In this document: piece after piece, positions 1 to 7,660 of the stretch
Numbering within the stretch: the first letter of the stretch is position 1
Layout: every line of letters starts with the position of its first letter
DNA from: Actinoplanes oryzae
Lineage (GTDB): Bacteria; Actinomycetota; Actinomycetes; Mycobacteriales; Micromonosporaceae
Assembly: GCF_030757795.1 (NCBI RefSeq)
Contig: NZ_JAUQWH010000066.1
Coordinates: forward strand, 1 to 44,385
Length of the DNA stretch: 44,385 nt
Reading direction: 5' to 3'
Notes under the pieces: model-generated
What the model saw: the letters and a program-made list of their open reading frames with translations, nothing else
Database searches by the model: none
Told to the model about the DNA's origin: nothing
Program-made: the position numbers and the translations under genes

Positions 1-452
1 CGACCAGGGCCTTGTGCCGGCTGTACGAGGATCCGGGCACGCCGGTACGGGGGAACGACTCGGTCACGTAGGCGTGCTTGGGCCCCGGGGCGTAGACGCC
101 GACCGAGGAGGCGACGACGAGGCTGGGCACCCCGGCGTGCAGCACCGCGTCGACCACGTTGCGGGTGCCGAGCACGTTGGCCTCGAAGAGCCGGCGCTGG
201 TCGTGGCTCGGCTGGATCTGCCAGGCCAGGTGGACGACCGCGTCGGCGCCGCGGAAGATCTCGGTCAGCCGGGCGGCCGCGCCGGGGGCCGCGACGTCGC
301 AGGGGTGCCAGTCGACGGCGTCGTAGGGGGGCACCCCGCGGTCGGGCAGGCGGCGGGCCACGCCCGCGAGGTCTGTTCCGGGCTCGTTGCGCAGCCGGCG
401 CAGGAGGGCCGTGCCCGCGTTGCCGGTCGCTCCGACGATCACCACTCGCATG
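1..452 (-). CDS. NAD-dependent epimerase/dehydratase (extended SDR), 3' end cut by window edge
   Basis: The first 150 residues are visible; the C-terminus lies outside the window. The protein starts MRVVIVGATGNAG, a Rossmann nucleotide-binding loop GxxGxxG at residues 7-13, and shows the SDR active-site motif YSRHK (YxxxK) close to the window edge, preceded by the usual ASSVGVY strand carrying the active-site serine. These place it in the extended/atypical SDR family of sugar-nucleotide or similar epimerases; the substrate cannot be told. ATG at 452 is chosen because the Rossmann strand begins right after it. It diverges from the molybdenum oxidase operon with 60 bp between starts, so the two promoters must share that space. 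Confidence 0.85.
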
Positions 453-512
453 CTTCGGCGGTACCCGGTGGCCCGAGATTGAATCATCCTCGCGGGGGTA
501 CGGGGTTGACTC

Positions 513-992
513 ATGAAGCTTGCCGTCAACGGGGTCGAGCACAGTCTCGAGATCGATCCGCGGACCACGCTGCTGGACGCGCTGCGCGAGCACCTGCACC
601 TGACCGGCGCGAAGAAGGGCTGCGACCACGGCCAGTGCGGGGCGTGCACGGTGCTGCTGGACGGGCGCCGGGTCAACAGCTGCCTGGTGCTCGCGATCAG
701 TCAGCAGGACGCCGAGGTCACCACGATCGAGGGGCTGAGCCCGCATCCGCTGCAGCGGGCTTTTCAGGAGCACGACGGCTTCCAGTGCGGATACTGCACA
801 CCCGGGCAGATCTGCTCGGCCGCGGGCATGCTCGACGAGGCGTCGAAGGGGTGGCCGAGCGCGGCGACTCCCGCGGGCGAGGAGCCGGTCCTGGATGACG
901 CGGAGATCCGCGAGCGGATGAGCGGGAACCTGTGCCGCTGCGGCGCGTACGCGAACATCGTCCCCGCCATCGCCGAGGTGGCCGGCCGGTGA
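513..992 (+). CDS. paoA: Aldehyde oxidase/xanthine dehydrogenase family, 2Fe-2S subunit (PaoA-like)
   Basis: Small iron-sulfur subunit of a molybdenum hydroxylase, passing electrons from the Mo centre to FAD. The 159 residues carry the plant-ferredoxin-type cluster ligands Cys37, Cys42, Cys45 and Cys57, and the second 2Fe-2S cluster ligands Cys92, Cys95 (GYCTPG) and Cys141, Cys143 (NLCRCGAY). Length is normal for the family. The stop overlaps the GTG start of the FAD subunit by 4 bp (GTGA), indicating translational coupling, and the three subunits follow in the order S-M-L as in Escherichia coli paoABC (yagTSR). No twin-arginine leader is present, unlike E. coli PaoA, so the enzyme is predicted to be cytoplasmic. 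Confidence 0.93.
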   Translation: MKLAVNGVEHSLEIDPRTTLLDALREHLHLTGAKKGCDHGQCGACTVLLDGRRVNSCLVLAISQQDAEVTTIEGLSPHPLQRAFQEHDGFQCGYCTPGQICSAAGMLDEASKGWPSAATPAGEEPVLDDAEIRERMSGNLCRCGAYANIVPAIAEVAGR

Positions 993-1954
993 AGACGTTC
1001 GAGTACACGCCCGCCACCGAGGTCGGCGAGGCTCTGCGGGCGCTCGGCCCGGACGCCGCGTTCCTGGCCGGCGGCACGAACCTCGTCGACCTGATGAAGC
1101 TCGGCGTCGCCAGTCCCGGCGCGCTGGTCGACATCAACCGGCTGCCGCTGCGCGACGTCGAGGAGCTGCCCGGCGGTGGCCTGCGCATCGGCGCCGGCGT
1201 GCGGAACAGCGACCTTGCGGCGCACCCGGTCGTCCGGCGCGACTTCCCGGTGCTCAGCCAGGCGCTGCTCGCGGGCGCGTCGGGTCAGCTGCGCAACATG
1301 GCGACGACCGGCGGGAACCTGCTGCAGCGCACCCGGTGCCGCTACTTCATGGACATGACCAAACCCTGCAACAAGCACGAGCCCGGTACGGGCTGCCCGG
1401 CACGCGAGGGCGACCACCGCAACCTCGCGATCCTGGGCGCCTCCGAGCACTGCGTCGCCACGCACCCGTCGGACATGGCCGTCGCCCTCGTGGCCCTGGA
1501 CGCGGTCGTGCACGTGACCGGGCCGGCCGGCGACCGGGACATGCCGCTCGCCGAGCTGCACCGGTTGCCGGGCGACACCCCGCACATCGACACGGTCCTA
1601 CAGCACGGTGAGCTGATCACGGCGGTTTCCCTGCCCGCCGCCGCGCCCATGTCCGCTTACCGCAAGGCCCGGGACCGGGCGTCCTATGCGTTCGCCGTGG
1701 GCTCGGTGGCCGCGGTCCTCGAACTCACTGAGGGACGAATCGACAACGTCCGTATCGCGTGGGGTGCGGTGGCGCACAAGCCGTGGCGTGCCACGAAGGC
1801 GGAGGACGCGCTGCGCGGGCAGGCGCCGACGCGGGAGAACTTCCTCACCGCGGCCGACGCCGAGCTGGCGGACGCCGAACCGCTGCGGGACAACGGCTAC
1901 AAGCGAACCCTCATCCGCAACTTGACCGCGACGGTTCTGGAGGGTCTCGCATGA
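989..1954 (+). CDS. paoB: Molybdenum hydroxylase FAD-binding subunit with predicted 4Fe-4S loop (PaoB-like)
   Basis: FAD subunit of the same hydroxylase (321 aa, GTG start overlapping the previous stop). FAD-binding signatures are AGGTNLVDLMK near residues 27-37 and TTGGNLLQRTRC near 106-117. The stretch RCRYFMDMTKPCNK..PGTGC supplies Cys117, Cys127 and Cys136, with Cys155 further on. Such an insertion is the hallmark of PaoB-type FAD subunits, which carry an extra 4Fe-4S cluster absent from xanthine dehydrogenases, so the holoenzyme probably is an aldehyde oxidoreductase of the PaoABC class. The C-terminal CO-dehydrogenase flavoprotein domain is complete. It is coupled to the next gene by an ATGA overlap. 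Confidence 0.92.
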   Translation: MKTFEYTPATEVGEALRALGPDAAFLAGGTNLVDLMKLGVASPGALVDINRLPLRDVEELPGGGLRIGAGVRNSDLAAHPVVRRDFPVLSQALLAGASGQLRNMATTGGNLLQRTRCRYFMDMTKPCNKHEPGTGCPAREGDHRNLAILGASEHCVATHPSDMAVALVALDAVVHVTGPAGDRDMPLAELHRLPGDTPHIDTVLQHGELITAVSLPAAAPMSAYRKARDRASYAFAVGSVAAVLELTEGRIDNVRIAWGAVAHKPWRATKAEDALRGQAPTRENFLTAADAELADAEPLRDNGYKRTLIRNLTATVLEGLA

Positions 1955-4017
1955 CCGGCACGCTGGAGAACGCCGTCGGCCGCCCGCTCGGCCGGATCGA
2001 GGGCCCGGCCAAGGTCACCGGCGAGGCCCTGTACGCCGCCGAGTACCCGGTCAAGGACGTCACCTACGCGTGGGTCGTGCAGTCGCCGGTGCCCCGCGGC
2101 ACCCTGACGAACGTGGTCGTCGACCCGCTGGCCGAGGACGACGACATGCTCGCGGTCCTGTGGCACGGCAACGCGCCGCGGCTCGAGGACGCCGGCGACC
2201 CCGAGCTGGCGGTGCTGCAGTCGGAGCGGATCAGCTACCGCGGGCAGGCCGTGGCGCTGGTCGTCGCCCGTACGCTGGAAGCCGCCCGCAGGGCCGCCAT
2301 GGACGTGCGCCTCGACATCACATCCGAGCCCCACGACGCGGTGTTGCGCGCCGATCATCCGGAGCTCTACACGCCGGAGAAGGTCAATCCCGACTTCCCG
2401 GCGGAGAGCCGGCTGGGCGACGTCGACGCCGCCCTGGCCGCGGCGCCGGTGACGGTCGACGTGCGCTACGAGACGCCGGCGCTGCACAACAACCCGATGG
2501 AGCCGCACGCGACGATCGCGGTGTGGGAGGGCGACGACCTGCTCCTGTACGACTCCAATCAGCACGCCCCGGGCGTGGCCGGCACGGTCGCGGCGGCGTT
2601 CGGGCTGACCCCGGATCGCGTACACGTGATCAATGAGCATGTCGGCGGTGGCTTCGGGTCCAAGGGCACCGCGCGCCCCAACGCCGTCCTCGCCGCGCTG
2701 GCCGCGAAGGTCACCGGCAGGCCCGTCAAGCTCGCCCTGCCGCGGCAGGCACTGTTCAGCATGGTCGGCTACCGGACGCCGACGATGCAGCACATCCGCC
2801 TCGGCGCCGGGCACGACGGCCGGCTCACCGCCATCTCGCACGAAGCGGTCGAGCAGACGTCGCAGCTGTTCGAGTTCGCCGAGCAGACGACCACGGTCAC
2901 CCGCCACATGTACGCGGCCGCGAACCGCTACACCGGCCACAAGCTGGTCCGCCTCGACGTGCCGACCCCGCGCTGGATGCGGGCGCCCGGCGAGGCCCCC
3001 GGCATGGTCGGCCTCGAGTGCGCCATGGACGAGCTCGCCGAGCGGCTCGGCATGGACCCCATCGAGCTGCGCCTCCGCAACGAACCGGACGCCGAGCCGG
3101 AGAGCGGCGTCGCCTTCAGCAGCCGGCACTACGTCGAGTGCCTGCGCGAGGGCGCCCGGCGCTTCGGCTGGGACGGCCGCGAGCACCGCCCTCGCCTGCG
3201 CCGCGAAGGCCGCTGGCTCATCGGTACGGGCGTCGCGGGCGCCACCTATCCGACGATGGCCCAGCCGTCGACAGCCCGGGTCACGCTCGGCGCGGACGGC
3301 ACGGCCGAGGTCGCCATCGCCGCGTCGGACATCGGGACGGGCGCCCGCACCATCCTCACCCAGATCGCCGCGGACGAGCTCGGGCTGCCCGCCTCGGACG
3401 TCCGGGTGCGCATCGGGGACAGCACGCTGCCCATGGCCTCGGTAGCAGGGGGTTCCTCGGGCAGCGCCTCGTGGGGCTGGGCGGTGACCGGGGCGTGCCG
3501 GGAGCTGCGGCGTACCGGGAAGCCGGAGGTCACCTTCGACAGCAGCGAGCTGATCGCCCAGCAGGAGAAGGACGGCAAACACGCCTTCGGCGCCCACTTC
3601 GCGGAGGTACGCGTCGACGCCGACACCGGCGAGGTGCGGGTCAGCCGCCTCCTCGGGGTGTACGCCGCGGGCCGCATCCTCAACCCGCGCACGGCCCGCA
3701 GCCAGTTCCTCGGCGGCATGACGATGGGCCTGGGCATGGCCCTGCACGAGGAGGGTGTCCTCGACGCCCGGACGGGGGACTGGGTCAACCACGACCTGGC
3801 CGAGTACCACGTCCCGGTGCACGCCGACATCGAGCACCTCGAGGCGGTGTGGCTGGATGAGGACGACGCCGAGGTCAACCCGATGGGTAGCAAGGGCATC
3901 GGCGAGATCGGCATCGTCGGGTCGCCGGCCGCGATCGTGAACGCGATCTGGCACGCGACCGGGGTGCGGGTGCGGGACCTGCCCGTGCGGCTCGACAAGC
4001 TCCTGCCGCACCTCTGA
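1951..4017 (+). CDS. paoC: Molybdenum hydroxylase large catalytic subunit (PaoC-like)
   Basis: Mo-molybdopterin-binding subunit that hydroxylates aldehydes or N-heterocycles. Visible landmarks: the N-terminal GRPLGRIEGPAKVTG domain, the NEHVGGGFGSKG Mo-cofactor loop, the RAPGEAPG segment, the SWGWAV stretch, and the catalytic glutamate in GSKGIGEIGIVG near the C-terminus. At 688 aa it is somewhat shorter than E. coli PaoC (about 730 aa, from memory); the compact spot is between SWGWAVTGACRELRR and KHAFGAHFAEVRV, where homologues usually have a longer linker. No MocA-type or XdhC chaperone gene is adjacent, so cofactor insertion must be served from elsewhere. It converges with the DUF4395 gene at 18 bp. 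Confidence 0.92.
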   Translation: MTGTLENAVGRPLGRIEGPAKVTGEALYAAEYPVKDVTYAWVVQSPVPRGTLTNVVVDPLAEDDDMLAVLWHGNAPRLEDAGDPELAVLQSERISYRGQAVALVVARTLEAARRAAMDVRLDITSEPHDAVLRADHPELYTPEKVNPDFPAESRLGDVDAALAAAPVTVDVRYETPALHNNPMEPHATIAVWEGDDLLLYDSNQHAPGVAGTVAAAFGLTPDRVHVINEHVGGGFGSKGTARPNAVLAALAAKVTGRPVKLALPRQALFSMVGYRTPTMQHIRLGAGHDGRLTAISHEAVEQTSQLFEFAEQTTTVTRHMYAAANRYTGHKLVRLDVPTPRWMRAPGEAPGMVGLECAMDELAERLGMDPIELRLRNEPDAEPESGVAFSSRHYVECLREGARRFGWDGREHRPRLRREGRWLIGTGVAGATYPTMAQPSTARVTLGADGTAEVAIAASDIGTGARTILTQIAADELGLPASDVRVRIGDSTLPMASVAGGSSGSASWGWAVTGACRELRRTGKPEVTFDSSELIAQQEKDGKHAFGAHFAEVRVDADTGEVRVSRLLGVYAAGRILNPRTARSQFLGGMTMGLGMALHEEGVLDARTGDWVNHDLAEYHVPVHADIEHLEAVWLDEDDAEVNPMGSKGIGEIGIVGSPAAIVNAIWHATGVRVRDLPVRLDKLLPHL

Positions 4018-4035
4018 GCCCCGCGCGGCCTCTCT

Positions 4036-4452
4036 TCAGGCGGTGCGGCCGTGCGTCAGGCGGCGGATCGCGAGGTAGGCCTGGCAGCCCAGGCAGAGCC
4101 CGAACGCGGCGTTGAGGAACGCCGCCAGCAAAGCGAACGCCGTGGCGACGAGCCCGAGCGCCGGGCTGCCGGTCAGGTAGCCCACGGTGGCGACCGCGAG
4201 GAAGGCGAAGCCGACCAGCTGGGCGAAGCGCACCGGCGCCGCGTCCTCGCGCTCGGCCGGCGGGCCCAGGCGCGGGGCGACCAGGGCGCGGTAGAGCAGG
4301 GCGTAGGGCCCGCGGCGGGGATCGGCGGCGGTGATCGCGAAGACGAGGGTCTGGGCGAGCGCGAGCCAGCCCGACCCGGTCGCGAGCACGACGACGAGGA
4401 CGATCGTGGTGAGCACCGCGGCGAAGCGCGGGCCGCGGGGGTCGAGCTGCAT
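4036..4452 (-). CDS. DUF4395 family membrane protein
   Basis: Small integral membrane protein (138 aa) of the DUF4395 type. It begins MQLDPRGPRFAAVLT, has about four hydrophobic helices, a GPPAE/DAAPVRFAQ loop and the family-typical C-terminal FGLCLGCQ motif, whose two cysteines (CLGC) form a CxxC. ATG at 4452 is preferred because upstream in-frame sequence is unlike protein and the DUF4395 domain begins here. The neighbour upstream on the same strand is a thioredoxin-like protein; DUF4395 and thioredoxin genes are commonly adjacent in actinobacteria, so a membrane thiol-redox role is plausible but not shown. The 128-bp gap to that neighbour contains a tandem repeat. Confidence 0.82.
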   Translation of the reverse strand: MQLDPRGPRFAAVLTTIVLVVVLATGSGWLALAQTLVFAITAADPRRGPYALLYRALVAPRLGPPAEREDAAPVRFAQLVGFAFLAVATVGYLTGSPALGLVATAFALLAAFLNAAFGLCLGCQAYLAIRRLTHGRTA

Positions 4453-4526
4453 GGTCCGCACTCTGGCACAGCCGGGCCCCTCCGCGCAGGAGATGTTGAT
4501 CACCGGCGCACGGGTCGACAATTCCC

Positions 4527-4580
4527 GATGACCTGCCCGGATGACCTGCCCGGATGCGCTGCTTGGATCAGCTGCTCGGA
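4527..4580. repeat. Four-copy 13-bp degenerate tandem repeat
   Basis: Units GATGACCTGCCCG at 4527-4539 and 4540-4552 are identical; GATGCGCTGCTTG (4553-4565) and GATCAGCTGCTCG (4566-4578) are diverged copies, and a fifth begins as GATCAGCG at 4579, running into the end of the thioredoxin-like gene (stop 4583-4581). It looks like a replication-slippage microduplication in the intergenic space. Confidence 0.85.
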
Positions 4581-5063
4581 TCAGCGCGGCAGCAGCGGCT
4601 CGACGGCGGCGAGCAGATCGGGCTTGGCCGGCACGCCGGTGGCCCGCCGCACGATCCGGCCGTCGGCGTCGAGCACCAGCAGCGTGGGGGTGCGCCAGAT
4701 GCCCAGGGCCCGGACGGCGTCGAGGTGGCTCTCGGCGTCCACGTCGACGTGCCGCACGCCCGGGAGCTGCTCCGCGACCTCGGCGCTGAGGCGTCGCAGG
4801 GCACGGCAGGGGGCGCAGGCCGCCGACGAGAACTGCAGCAGCGTCGCCGCCGCGGGGCCCACGCCGAGCCCGTCGAGCAGGGCGCCGTCCAGCGCGGCGC
4901 CCTCCGTCGCGGGCCCGGTCGCCTGCTCGGATGTCGTCGGCTCCGGGAGGCCGCCGATCGGCCGGGTGCCCCGCAGGCGGCCGTCGGCGCGGCGGTGCCA
5001 GAGGCCAGCCGCGACGCCGAGGACCAGGACGGCGGCGGCCACGATCAGGCCGGTGGAGTTCAT
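4581..5063 (-). CDS. Membrane-anchored thioredoxin-like protein
   Basis: 160-aa protein with an N-terminal hydrophobic helix (MNSTGLIVAAAVLVLGVAAG), a variable linker rich in Gly, Thr and Glu, then a thioredoxin fold with active site CAPC (FSSAACAPC) and the cis-proline loop WRTPTLLVLDADG. It is most likely an extracytoplasmic thiol:disulfide oxidoreductase tethered to the membrane. ATG at 5063 gives a clean signal-anchor start; longer in-frame extensions upstream have no such character. It lies ahead of the DUF4395 gene on the same strand, probably as a two-gene unit. Confidence 0.85.
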   Translation of the reverse strand: MNSTGLIVAAAVLVLGVAAGLWHRRADGRLRGTRPIGGLPEPTTSEQATGPATEGAALDGALLDGLGVGPAAATLLQFSSAACAPCRALRRLSAEVAEQLPGVRHVDVDAESHLDAVRALGIWRTPTLLVLDADGRIVRRATGVPAKPDLLAAVEPLLPR

Positions 5064-5447
5064 GATCGCACTCTGCCACGGGAACCGGGGCGCGGGGGCG
5101 TCTGATTTTTCCGGAAACCTTCGCACGGTTCGGTCCTTTCGGTGCAGCAGCGGTGCGTCTTCGTGCACCCGTAAGCGTGATCACGGGCACATTGATCGGC
5201 GGCCTTGTGTTGCGGGCACGTTTCCGGTTTCCGGGGTCCCGGCGCGGGCGTCGCCGCCATTTCCGCCGCTGCTGGGCCGCCTGTTCCCGGGGGCGGTGAG
5301 GGACTGTTCGCGGACGGGTGACAGCGGCGCCTAATGGCTTCACAGATCCGCGACATGCGCATGGTCACAATTTGCCTCGGCGCGCCGCGATCGACAGAAT
5401 GAAAGCGCGGAAATATCCGGCACAATGGCACCGCCACGGGAGCACAC
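5064..5447. other. 384-bp intergenic region between thioredoxin-like gene and lsr2
   Basis: No coding potential seen. It separates divergent genes, so it should contain both promoters. An A/T-richer zone at about 5340-5430 precedes lsr2. An imperfect inverted repeat built on CCCGT ... ACGGG lies near 5168-5187. Confidence 0.6.
5371..5400 (+). promoter_or_regulatory. Possible lsr2 promoter
   Basis: TTTGCC (5371-5376), an 18-bp spacer, then CAGAAT (5395-5400), resembling an actinomycete housekeeping promoter with a weak -35. It lies 47 bp before the lsr2 start codon. A suggestion only. Confidence 0.3.
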
Positions 5448-5795
5448 ATGGCCAAGCAGGTAATCACTCTCCTCACCGACGACCTCGACGGCGGCGAGGC
5501 CGACCGCACCGTCGAGTTCGGACTCGACGGGGTGAGCTACACGATCGACCTCTCCGAGAAGAACGCGGGCAAGCTCCGCAAGGCGCTCGACCCCTATCTG
5601 GCGGTGGCCACCCGGGTCGGCCGCAGCGGCCTCGACACCCGGGCCCCGCGCCGCGGCACCGGCGTGAGCACCGGCCGGGCCACCCGCGATCAGAACCAGG
5701 CCATTCGCGAATGGGCGAGCAAGAACGGCTTCGAGGTCTCCGAGCGGGGCCGCATCCCCAGCTCGATCGTCGAGGCCTACCACAACAAGCGCTGA
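5448..5795 (+). CDS. lsr2: Lsr2 nucleoid-associated protein (xenogeneic silencer)
   Basis: 115-aa Lsr2, the actinobacterial H-NS-like protein that bridges AT-rich DNA. The N-terminal oligomerisation domain starts MAKQVITLLTDDLDGGEA and continues through FGLDGVSYTIDLS and KLRKALDPY. The C-terminal DNA-binding domain has the family pattern IREWASKNGFEVSERGRIP followed by IVEAYH. Its AT-hook-like minor-groove motif is RGRIP, close to the canonical RGR. A start-proximal GGGAG stands 7-8 bp upstream. Two strong hairpins follow the stop codon, so the gene is probably monocistronic. Confidence 0.97.
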   Translation: MAKQVITLLTDDLDGGEADRTVEFGLDGVSYTIDLSEKNAGKLRKALDPYLAVATRVGRSGLDTRAPRRGTGVSTGRATRDQNQAIREWASKNGFEVSERGRIPSSIVEAYHNKR

Positions 5796-5801
5796 CCTCC
5801 C

Positions 5802-5828
5802 GCCGGCCCGCCCTGCGGGCAGGCCGGC
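5802..5828 (+). terminator. Hairpin after lsr2 (first of two)
   Basis: GCCGGCC (5802-5808) pairs with GGCCGGC (5822-5828), extended inward by GCCC/GGGC with one C-A mismatch, starting 7 bp after the stop. No T tract, as is common in high-GC actinomycetes. Confidence 0.6.
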
Positions 5829-5837
5829 ACCGGACAA

Positions 5838-5862
5838 ACGGCGCCGCTCCGCGCGGCGCCGT
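5838..5862 (+). terminator. Hairpin after lsr2 (second of two)
   Basis: Perfect 10-bp stem ACGGCGCCGC (5838-5847) / GCGGCGCCGT (5853-5862) with a 5-nt loop. Together with the previous hairpin it forms a tandem terminator. Confidence 0.65.
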
Positions 5863-5930
5863 CGGCGTTGTGCTGCAGGGCGGCGATGTGCGAGGCCTCC
5901 ACCAGCGGCGCCTGCTCCCGGCCCCGGCGG

Positions 5931-6108
5931 GCCGTTTCCTTTCACCGGCGCGCGAGAAGCGTTTCGCCGCCTGCTTCCCGGGCGTTGCGCCGCCGTGCGC
6001 TTCGCCCCTCGGCGAGAGCTTTCGCCCGCGCCGGGAGCGTTTCCTCCGGGCAAGCGTTTCGCCCCGGCCGCCGGTCGCGTGTCTTTCCCGCTCCGCCGCC
6101 GCGTTTCC
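5931..6108 (+). repeat. Intergenic array of degenerate GCGTTTCGCC motifs
   Basis: The non-coding stretch 5863-6245 between lsr2 and the next gene contains GCGTTTCGCC at 5960 and 6054, and variants near 5931 (GCCGTTTCC), 5982 (GCGTTGCGCC), 5997 (GCGCTTCGCC), 6018 (GCTTTCGCC), 6037 (GCGTTTCCTCC) and 6101 (GCGTTTCC). Spacing is mostly 15-28 bp. All copies have the same orientation. I see no gene in this stretch. Confidence 0.6.
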
Positions 6109-6245
6109 GGCGCGTCCTCACCTCTTGGAATGCTCCGCCGCCGCCGTGCGCGCGACGCCGGTGAATGGTCCGCGCGGCGTACCGAAGAATTCGGGCTTAA
6201 CCGGTTAAAGTGGCGCTACGCCGAATGCCGGGCCGGGGAGGTCCG

Positions 6246-6650
6246 ATGCTCTTTTCCATGCCCTGCGCCCTGGCCGCCGCCGTGCCGGGAGCGGACCAGG
6301 CCGTGCCGTGGTGGCTCGCCGCGCTCATGGTCGTGGCCCTGCTCGTGGCGCCCGCCGCCTTCTGGTGGCAGCACATGCGCGCCGAGGACCACCTCGCCGA
6401 GCTGCGCATCGCCCTGGACAGCTGCGAGCGCGCCCTCGCCGGGGCGCAGCAAGCCGCCGCCCAGGCGCAGAACGTGGCCGCCCGCGCCCAGGTCGCCGCC
6501 GCACAGGCCCAGCAGGCGGTCGAGCAGGCGCTGACCGGTCAGCAGGCCCTCGCCGCCGAGCAGCGGCTGGTGTCGGTGGTCGTGCAGACGCTGCGGCAGC
6601 GCCAGGACGGCGACGCCGAGTTCGAGACCCGGCACTACGGTCCGGCATGA
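6246..6650 (+). CDS. Hypothetical membrane-anchored Ala/Gln-rich coiled-coil protein
   Basis: 134 aa. After a short N-terminus with PCALAAAVPG there is one transmembrane helix (VPWWLAALMVVALLVAPAAF, about residues 20-39), then a long amphipathic Ala/Gln-rich segment (repeats such as AQQAAAQAQ and AAAQAQQAVEQA) that should form a coiled coil, ending ETRHYGPA. ATG at 6246 is chosen because GGGGAGG lies just upstream; a longer in-frame start at 6210 lacks a site. The stop overlaps the next gene by 4 bp (ATGA), so the two unknown proteins are probably co-translated. I do not recognise a family. Confidence 0.7.
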   Translation: MLFSMPCALAAAVPGADQAVPWWLAALMVVALLVAPAAFWWQHMRAEDHLAELRIALDSCERALAGAQQAAAQAQNVAARAQVAAAQAQQAVEQALTGQQALAAEQRLVSVVVQTLRQRQDGDAEFETRHYGPA

Positions 6651-7660
6651 GCCTGGTTCCGCTGCAGCCGACGGGTGCCGCCCCGGGCCTGCGCGTCTCG
6701 GTTCATCTCGACTGGCTGCCGGTGGGGGAGCGGGGGCGGCTGCTGCTGCACCGGCGGCTCACCGGGCCGGGCTGCCCGGCGACCGACCGCTGCTGGCTCT
6801 CCGGCGAGCTGCTCTGGCACCGGCTCGCCGCGCTCGATCCGGGCGGCGTCCACCCGGCGGAGGCCGGCCTGTGGCGCGACCTGCTCACCGGCCGGTACGT
6901 CCCCGGGCTCGACCGCCCGGTGCCCCTCGAAGCGGTGCCCGCCGACGTGGTGCACGGTGTGCTGCACACGCTGCCGCCCGGCCGGCAGCCCCGGTCGCTC
7001 GTCACGGTGGCGGCGCAGGTCGAGGACACCGTCGCCGGGCCGGTGCTCGGACGGGTGACGGCCACGTCGTCCCGGCACGACTTCCTGGCCACGGCCCTGG
7101 CCCCGCTGGTCCGGGCCCGGATCACCGCGCTCGACCTGCGGCAACGGCCGGTCACCGGCGACGGTGCGCCGGCCAGGGGCGACGATCCGGTCGCGCGCCT
7201 GGGGACGATCGACGACGCGATCGAGACGCGCGACCTCGGCGGGGACCACAGCGTGCAGGTCAACCGGTTCGTCGCGTACGCGCCGGAGGCCGCGGCCGAT
7301 CTGCTCGAGGCGGTGCGGTGCTCCGGCGTACGGGAGGAGTTGCAGGACCACCCCGCCCGGCGCGAGCCTGCCGACCGGTTCGTGGACGACCTGGCCGGCC
7401 GGGGGTGGCGCTTCTGGCCGGAGCCGGTGCGCCTGACCGTGCCGCGCCCGGTGGCCGAGCTGCTGCACGGCTCGCTGTTCCTGCAGGTACGCCAGCCCGG
7501 CCGGACCGTGACCTATCCGCTGTCACCCCGCCCGGGCCTCACGGAGCTGCTGGGCGAGGTCGGCGGGCTGCTGTGTCCCGCCACGGGCGTCCCGCCGGCG
7601 GACGCGGACCTCCGGCGGGCTCTGGGAGCGGTGCTTCAGGCGTTCTGCGCGCCGTTGTAG
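6647..7660 (+). CDS. Hypothetical protein, 337 aa, no recognised domain
   Basis: Soluble-looking protein with Trp/Leu-rich N-terminal half (SVHLDWLPVGERG, CWLSGELLWHRL) and no obvious membrane segment or catalytic motif. I do not recognise the family. Codon usage is fully typical and it is translationally coupled to the membrane coiled-coil gene (ATGA at 6647-6650), which argues that it is real and works with that protein. Its 3' end overlaps the convergent serine protease gene by 25 bp (7636-7660). Confidence 0.72.
   Translation: MSLVPLQPTGAAPGLRVSVHLDWLPVGERGRLLLHRRLTGPGCPATDRCWLSGELLWHRLAALDPGGVHPAEAGLWRDLLTGRYVPGLDRPVPLEAVPADVVHGVLHTLPPGRQPRSLVTVAAQVEDTVAGPVLGRVTATSSRHDFLATALAPLVRARITALDLRQRPVTGDGAPARGDDPVARLGTIDDAIETRDLGGDHSVQVNRFVAYAPEAAADLLEAVRCSGVREELQDHPARREPADRFVDDLAGRGWRFWPEPVRLTVPRPVAELLHGSLFLQVRQPGRTVTYPLSPRPGLTELLGEVGGLLCPATGVPPADADLRRALGAVLQAFCAPL

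Noticed and set aside
1897..4011. 704-codon frame antisense to the Mo-binding subunit gene
   Set aside because: Val/Gly/Arg/His-rich shadow of the opposite strand; the plus-strand gene has all expected motifs.
4036..5343. 435-codon extension of the DUF4395 gene
   Set aside because: The extension is low-complexity Arg/Pro sequence overlapping the thioredoxin-like gene; the DUF4395 domain begins at 4452.
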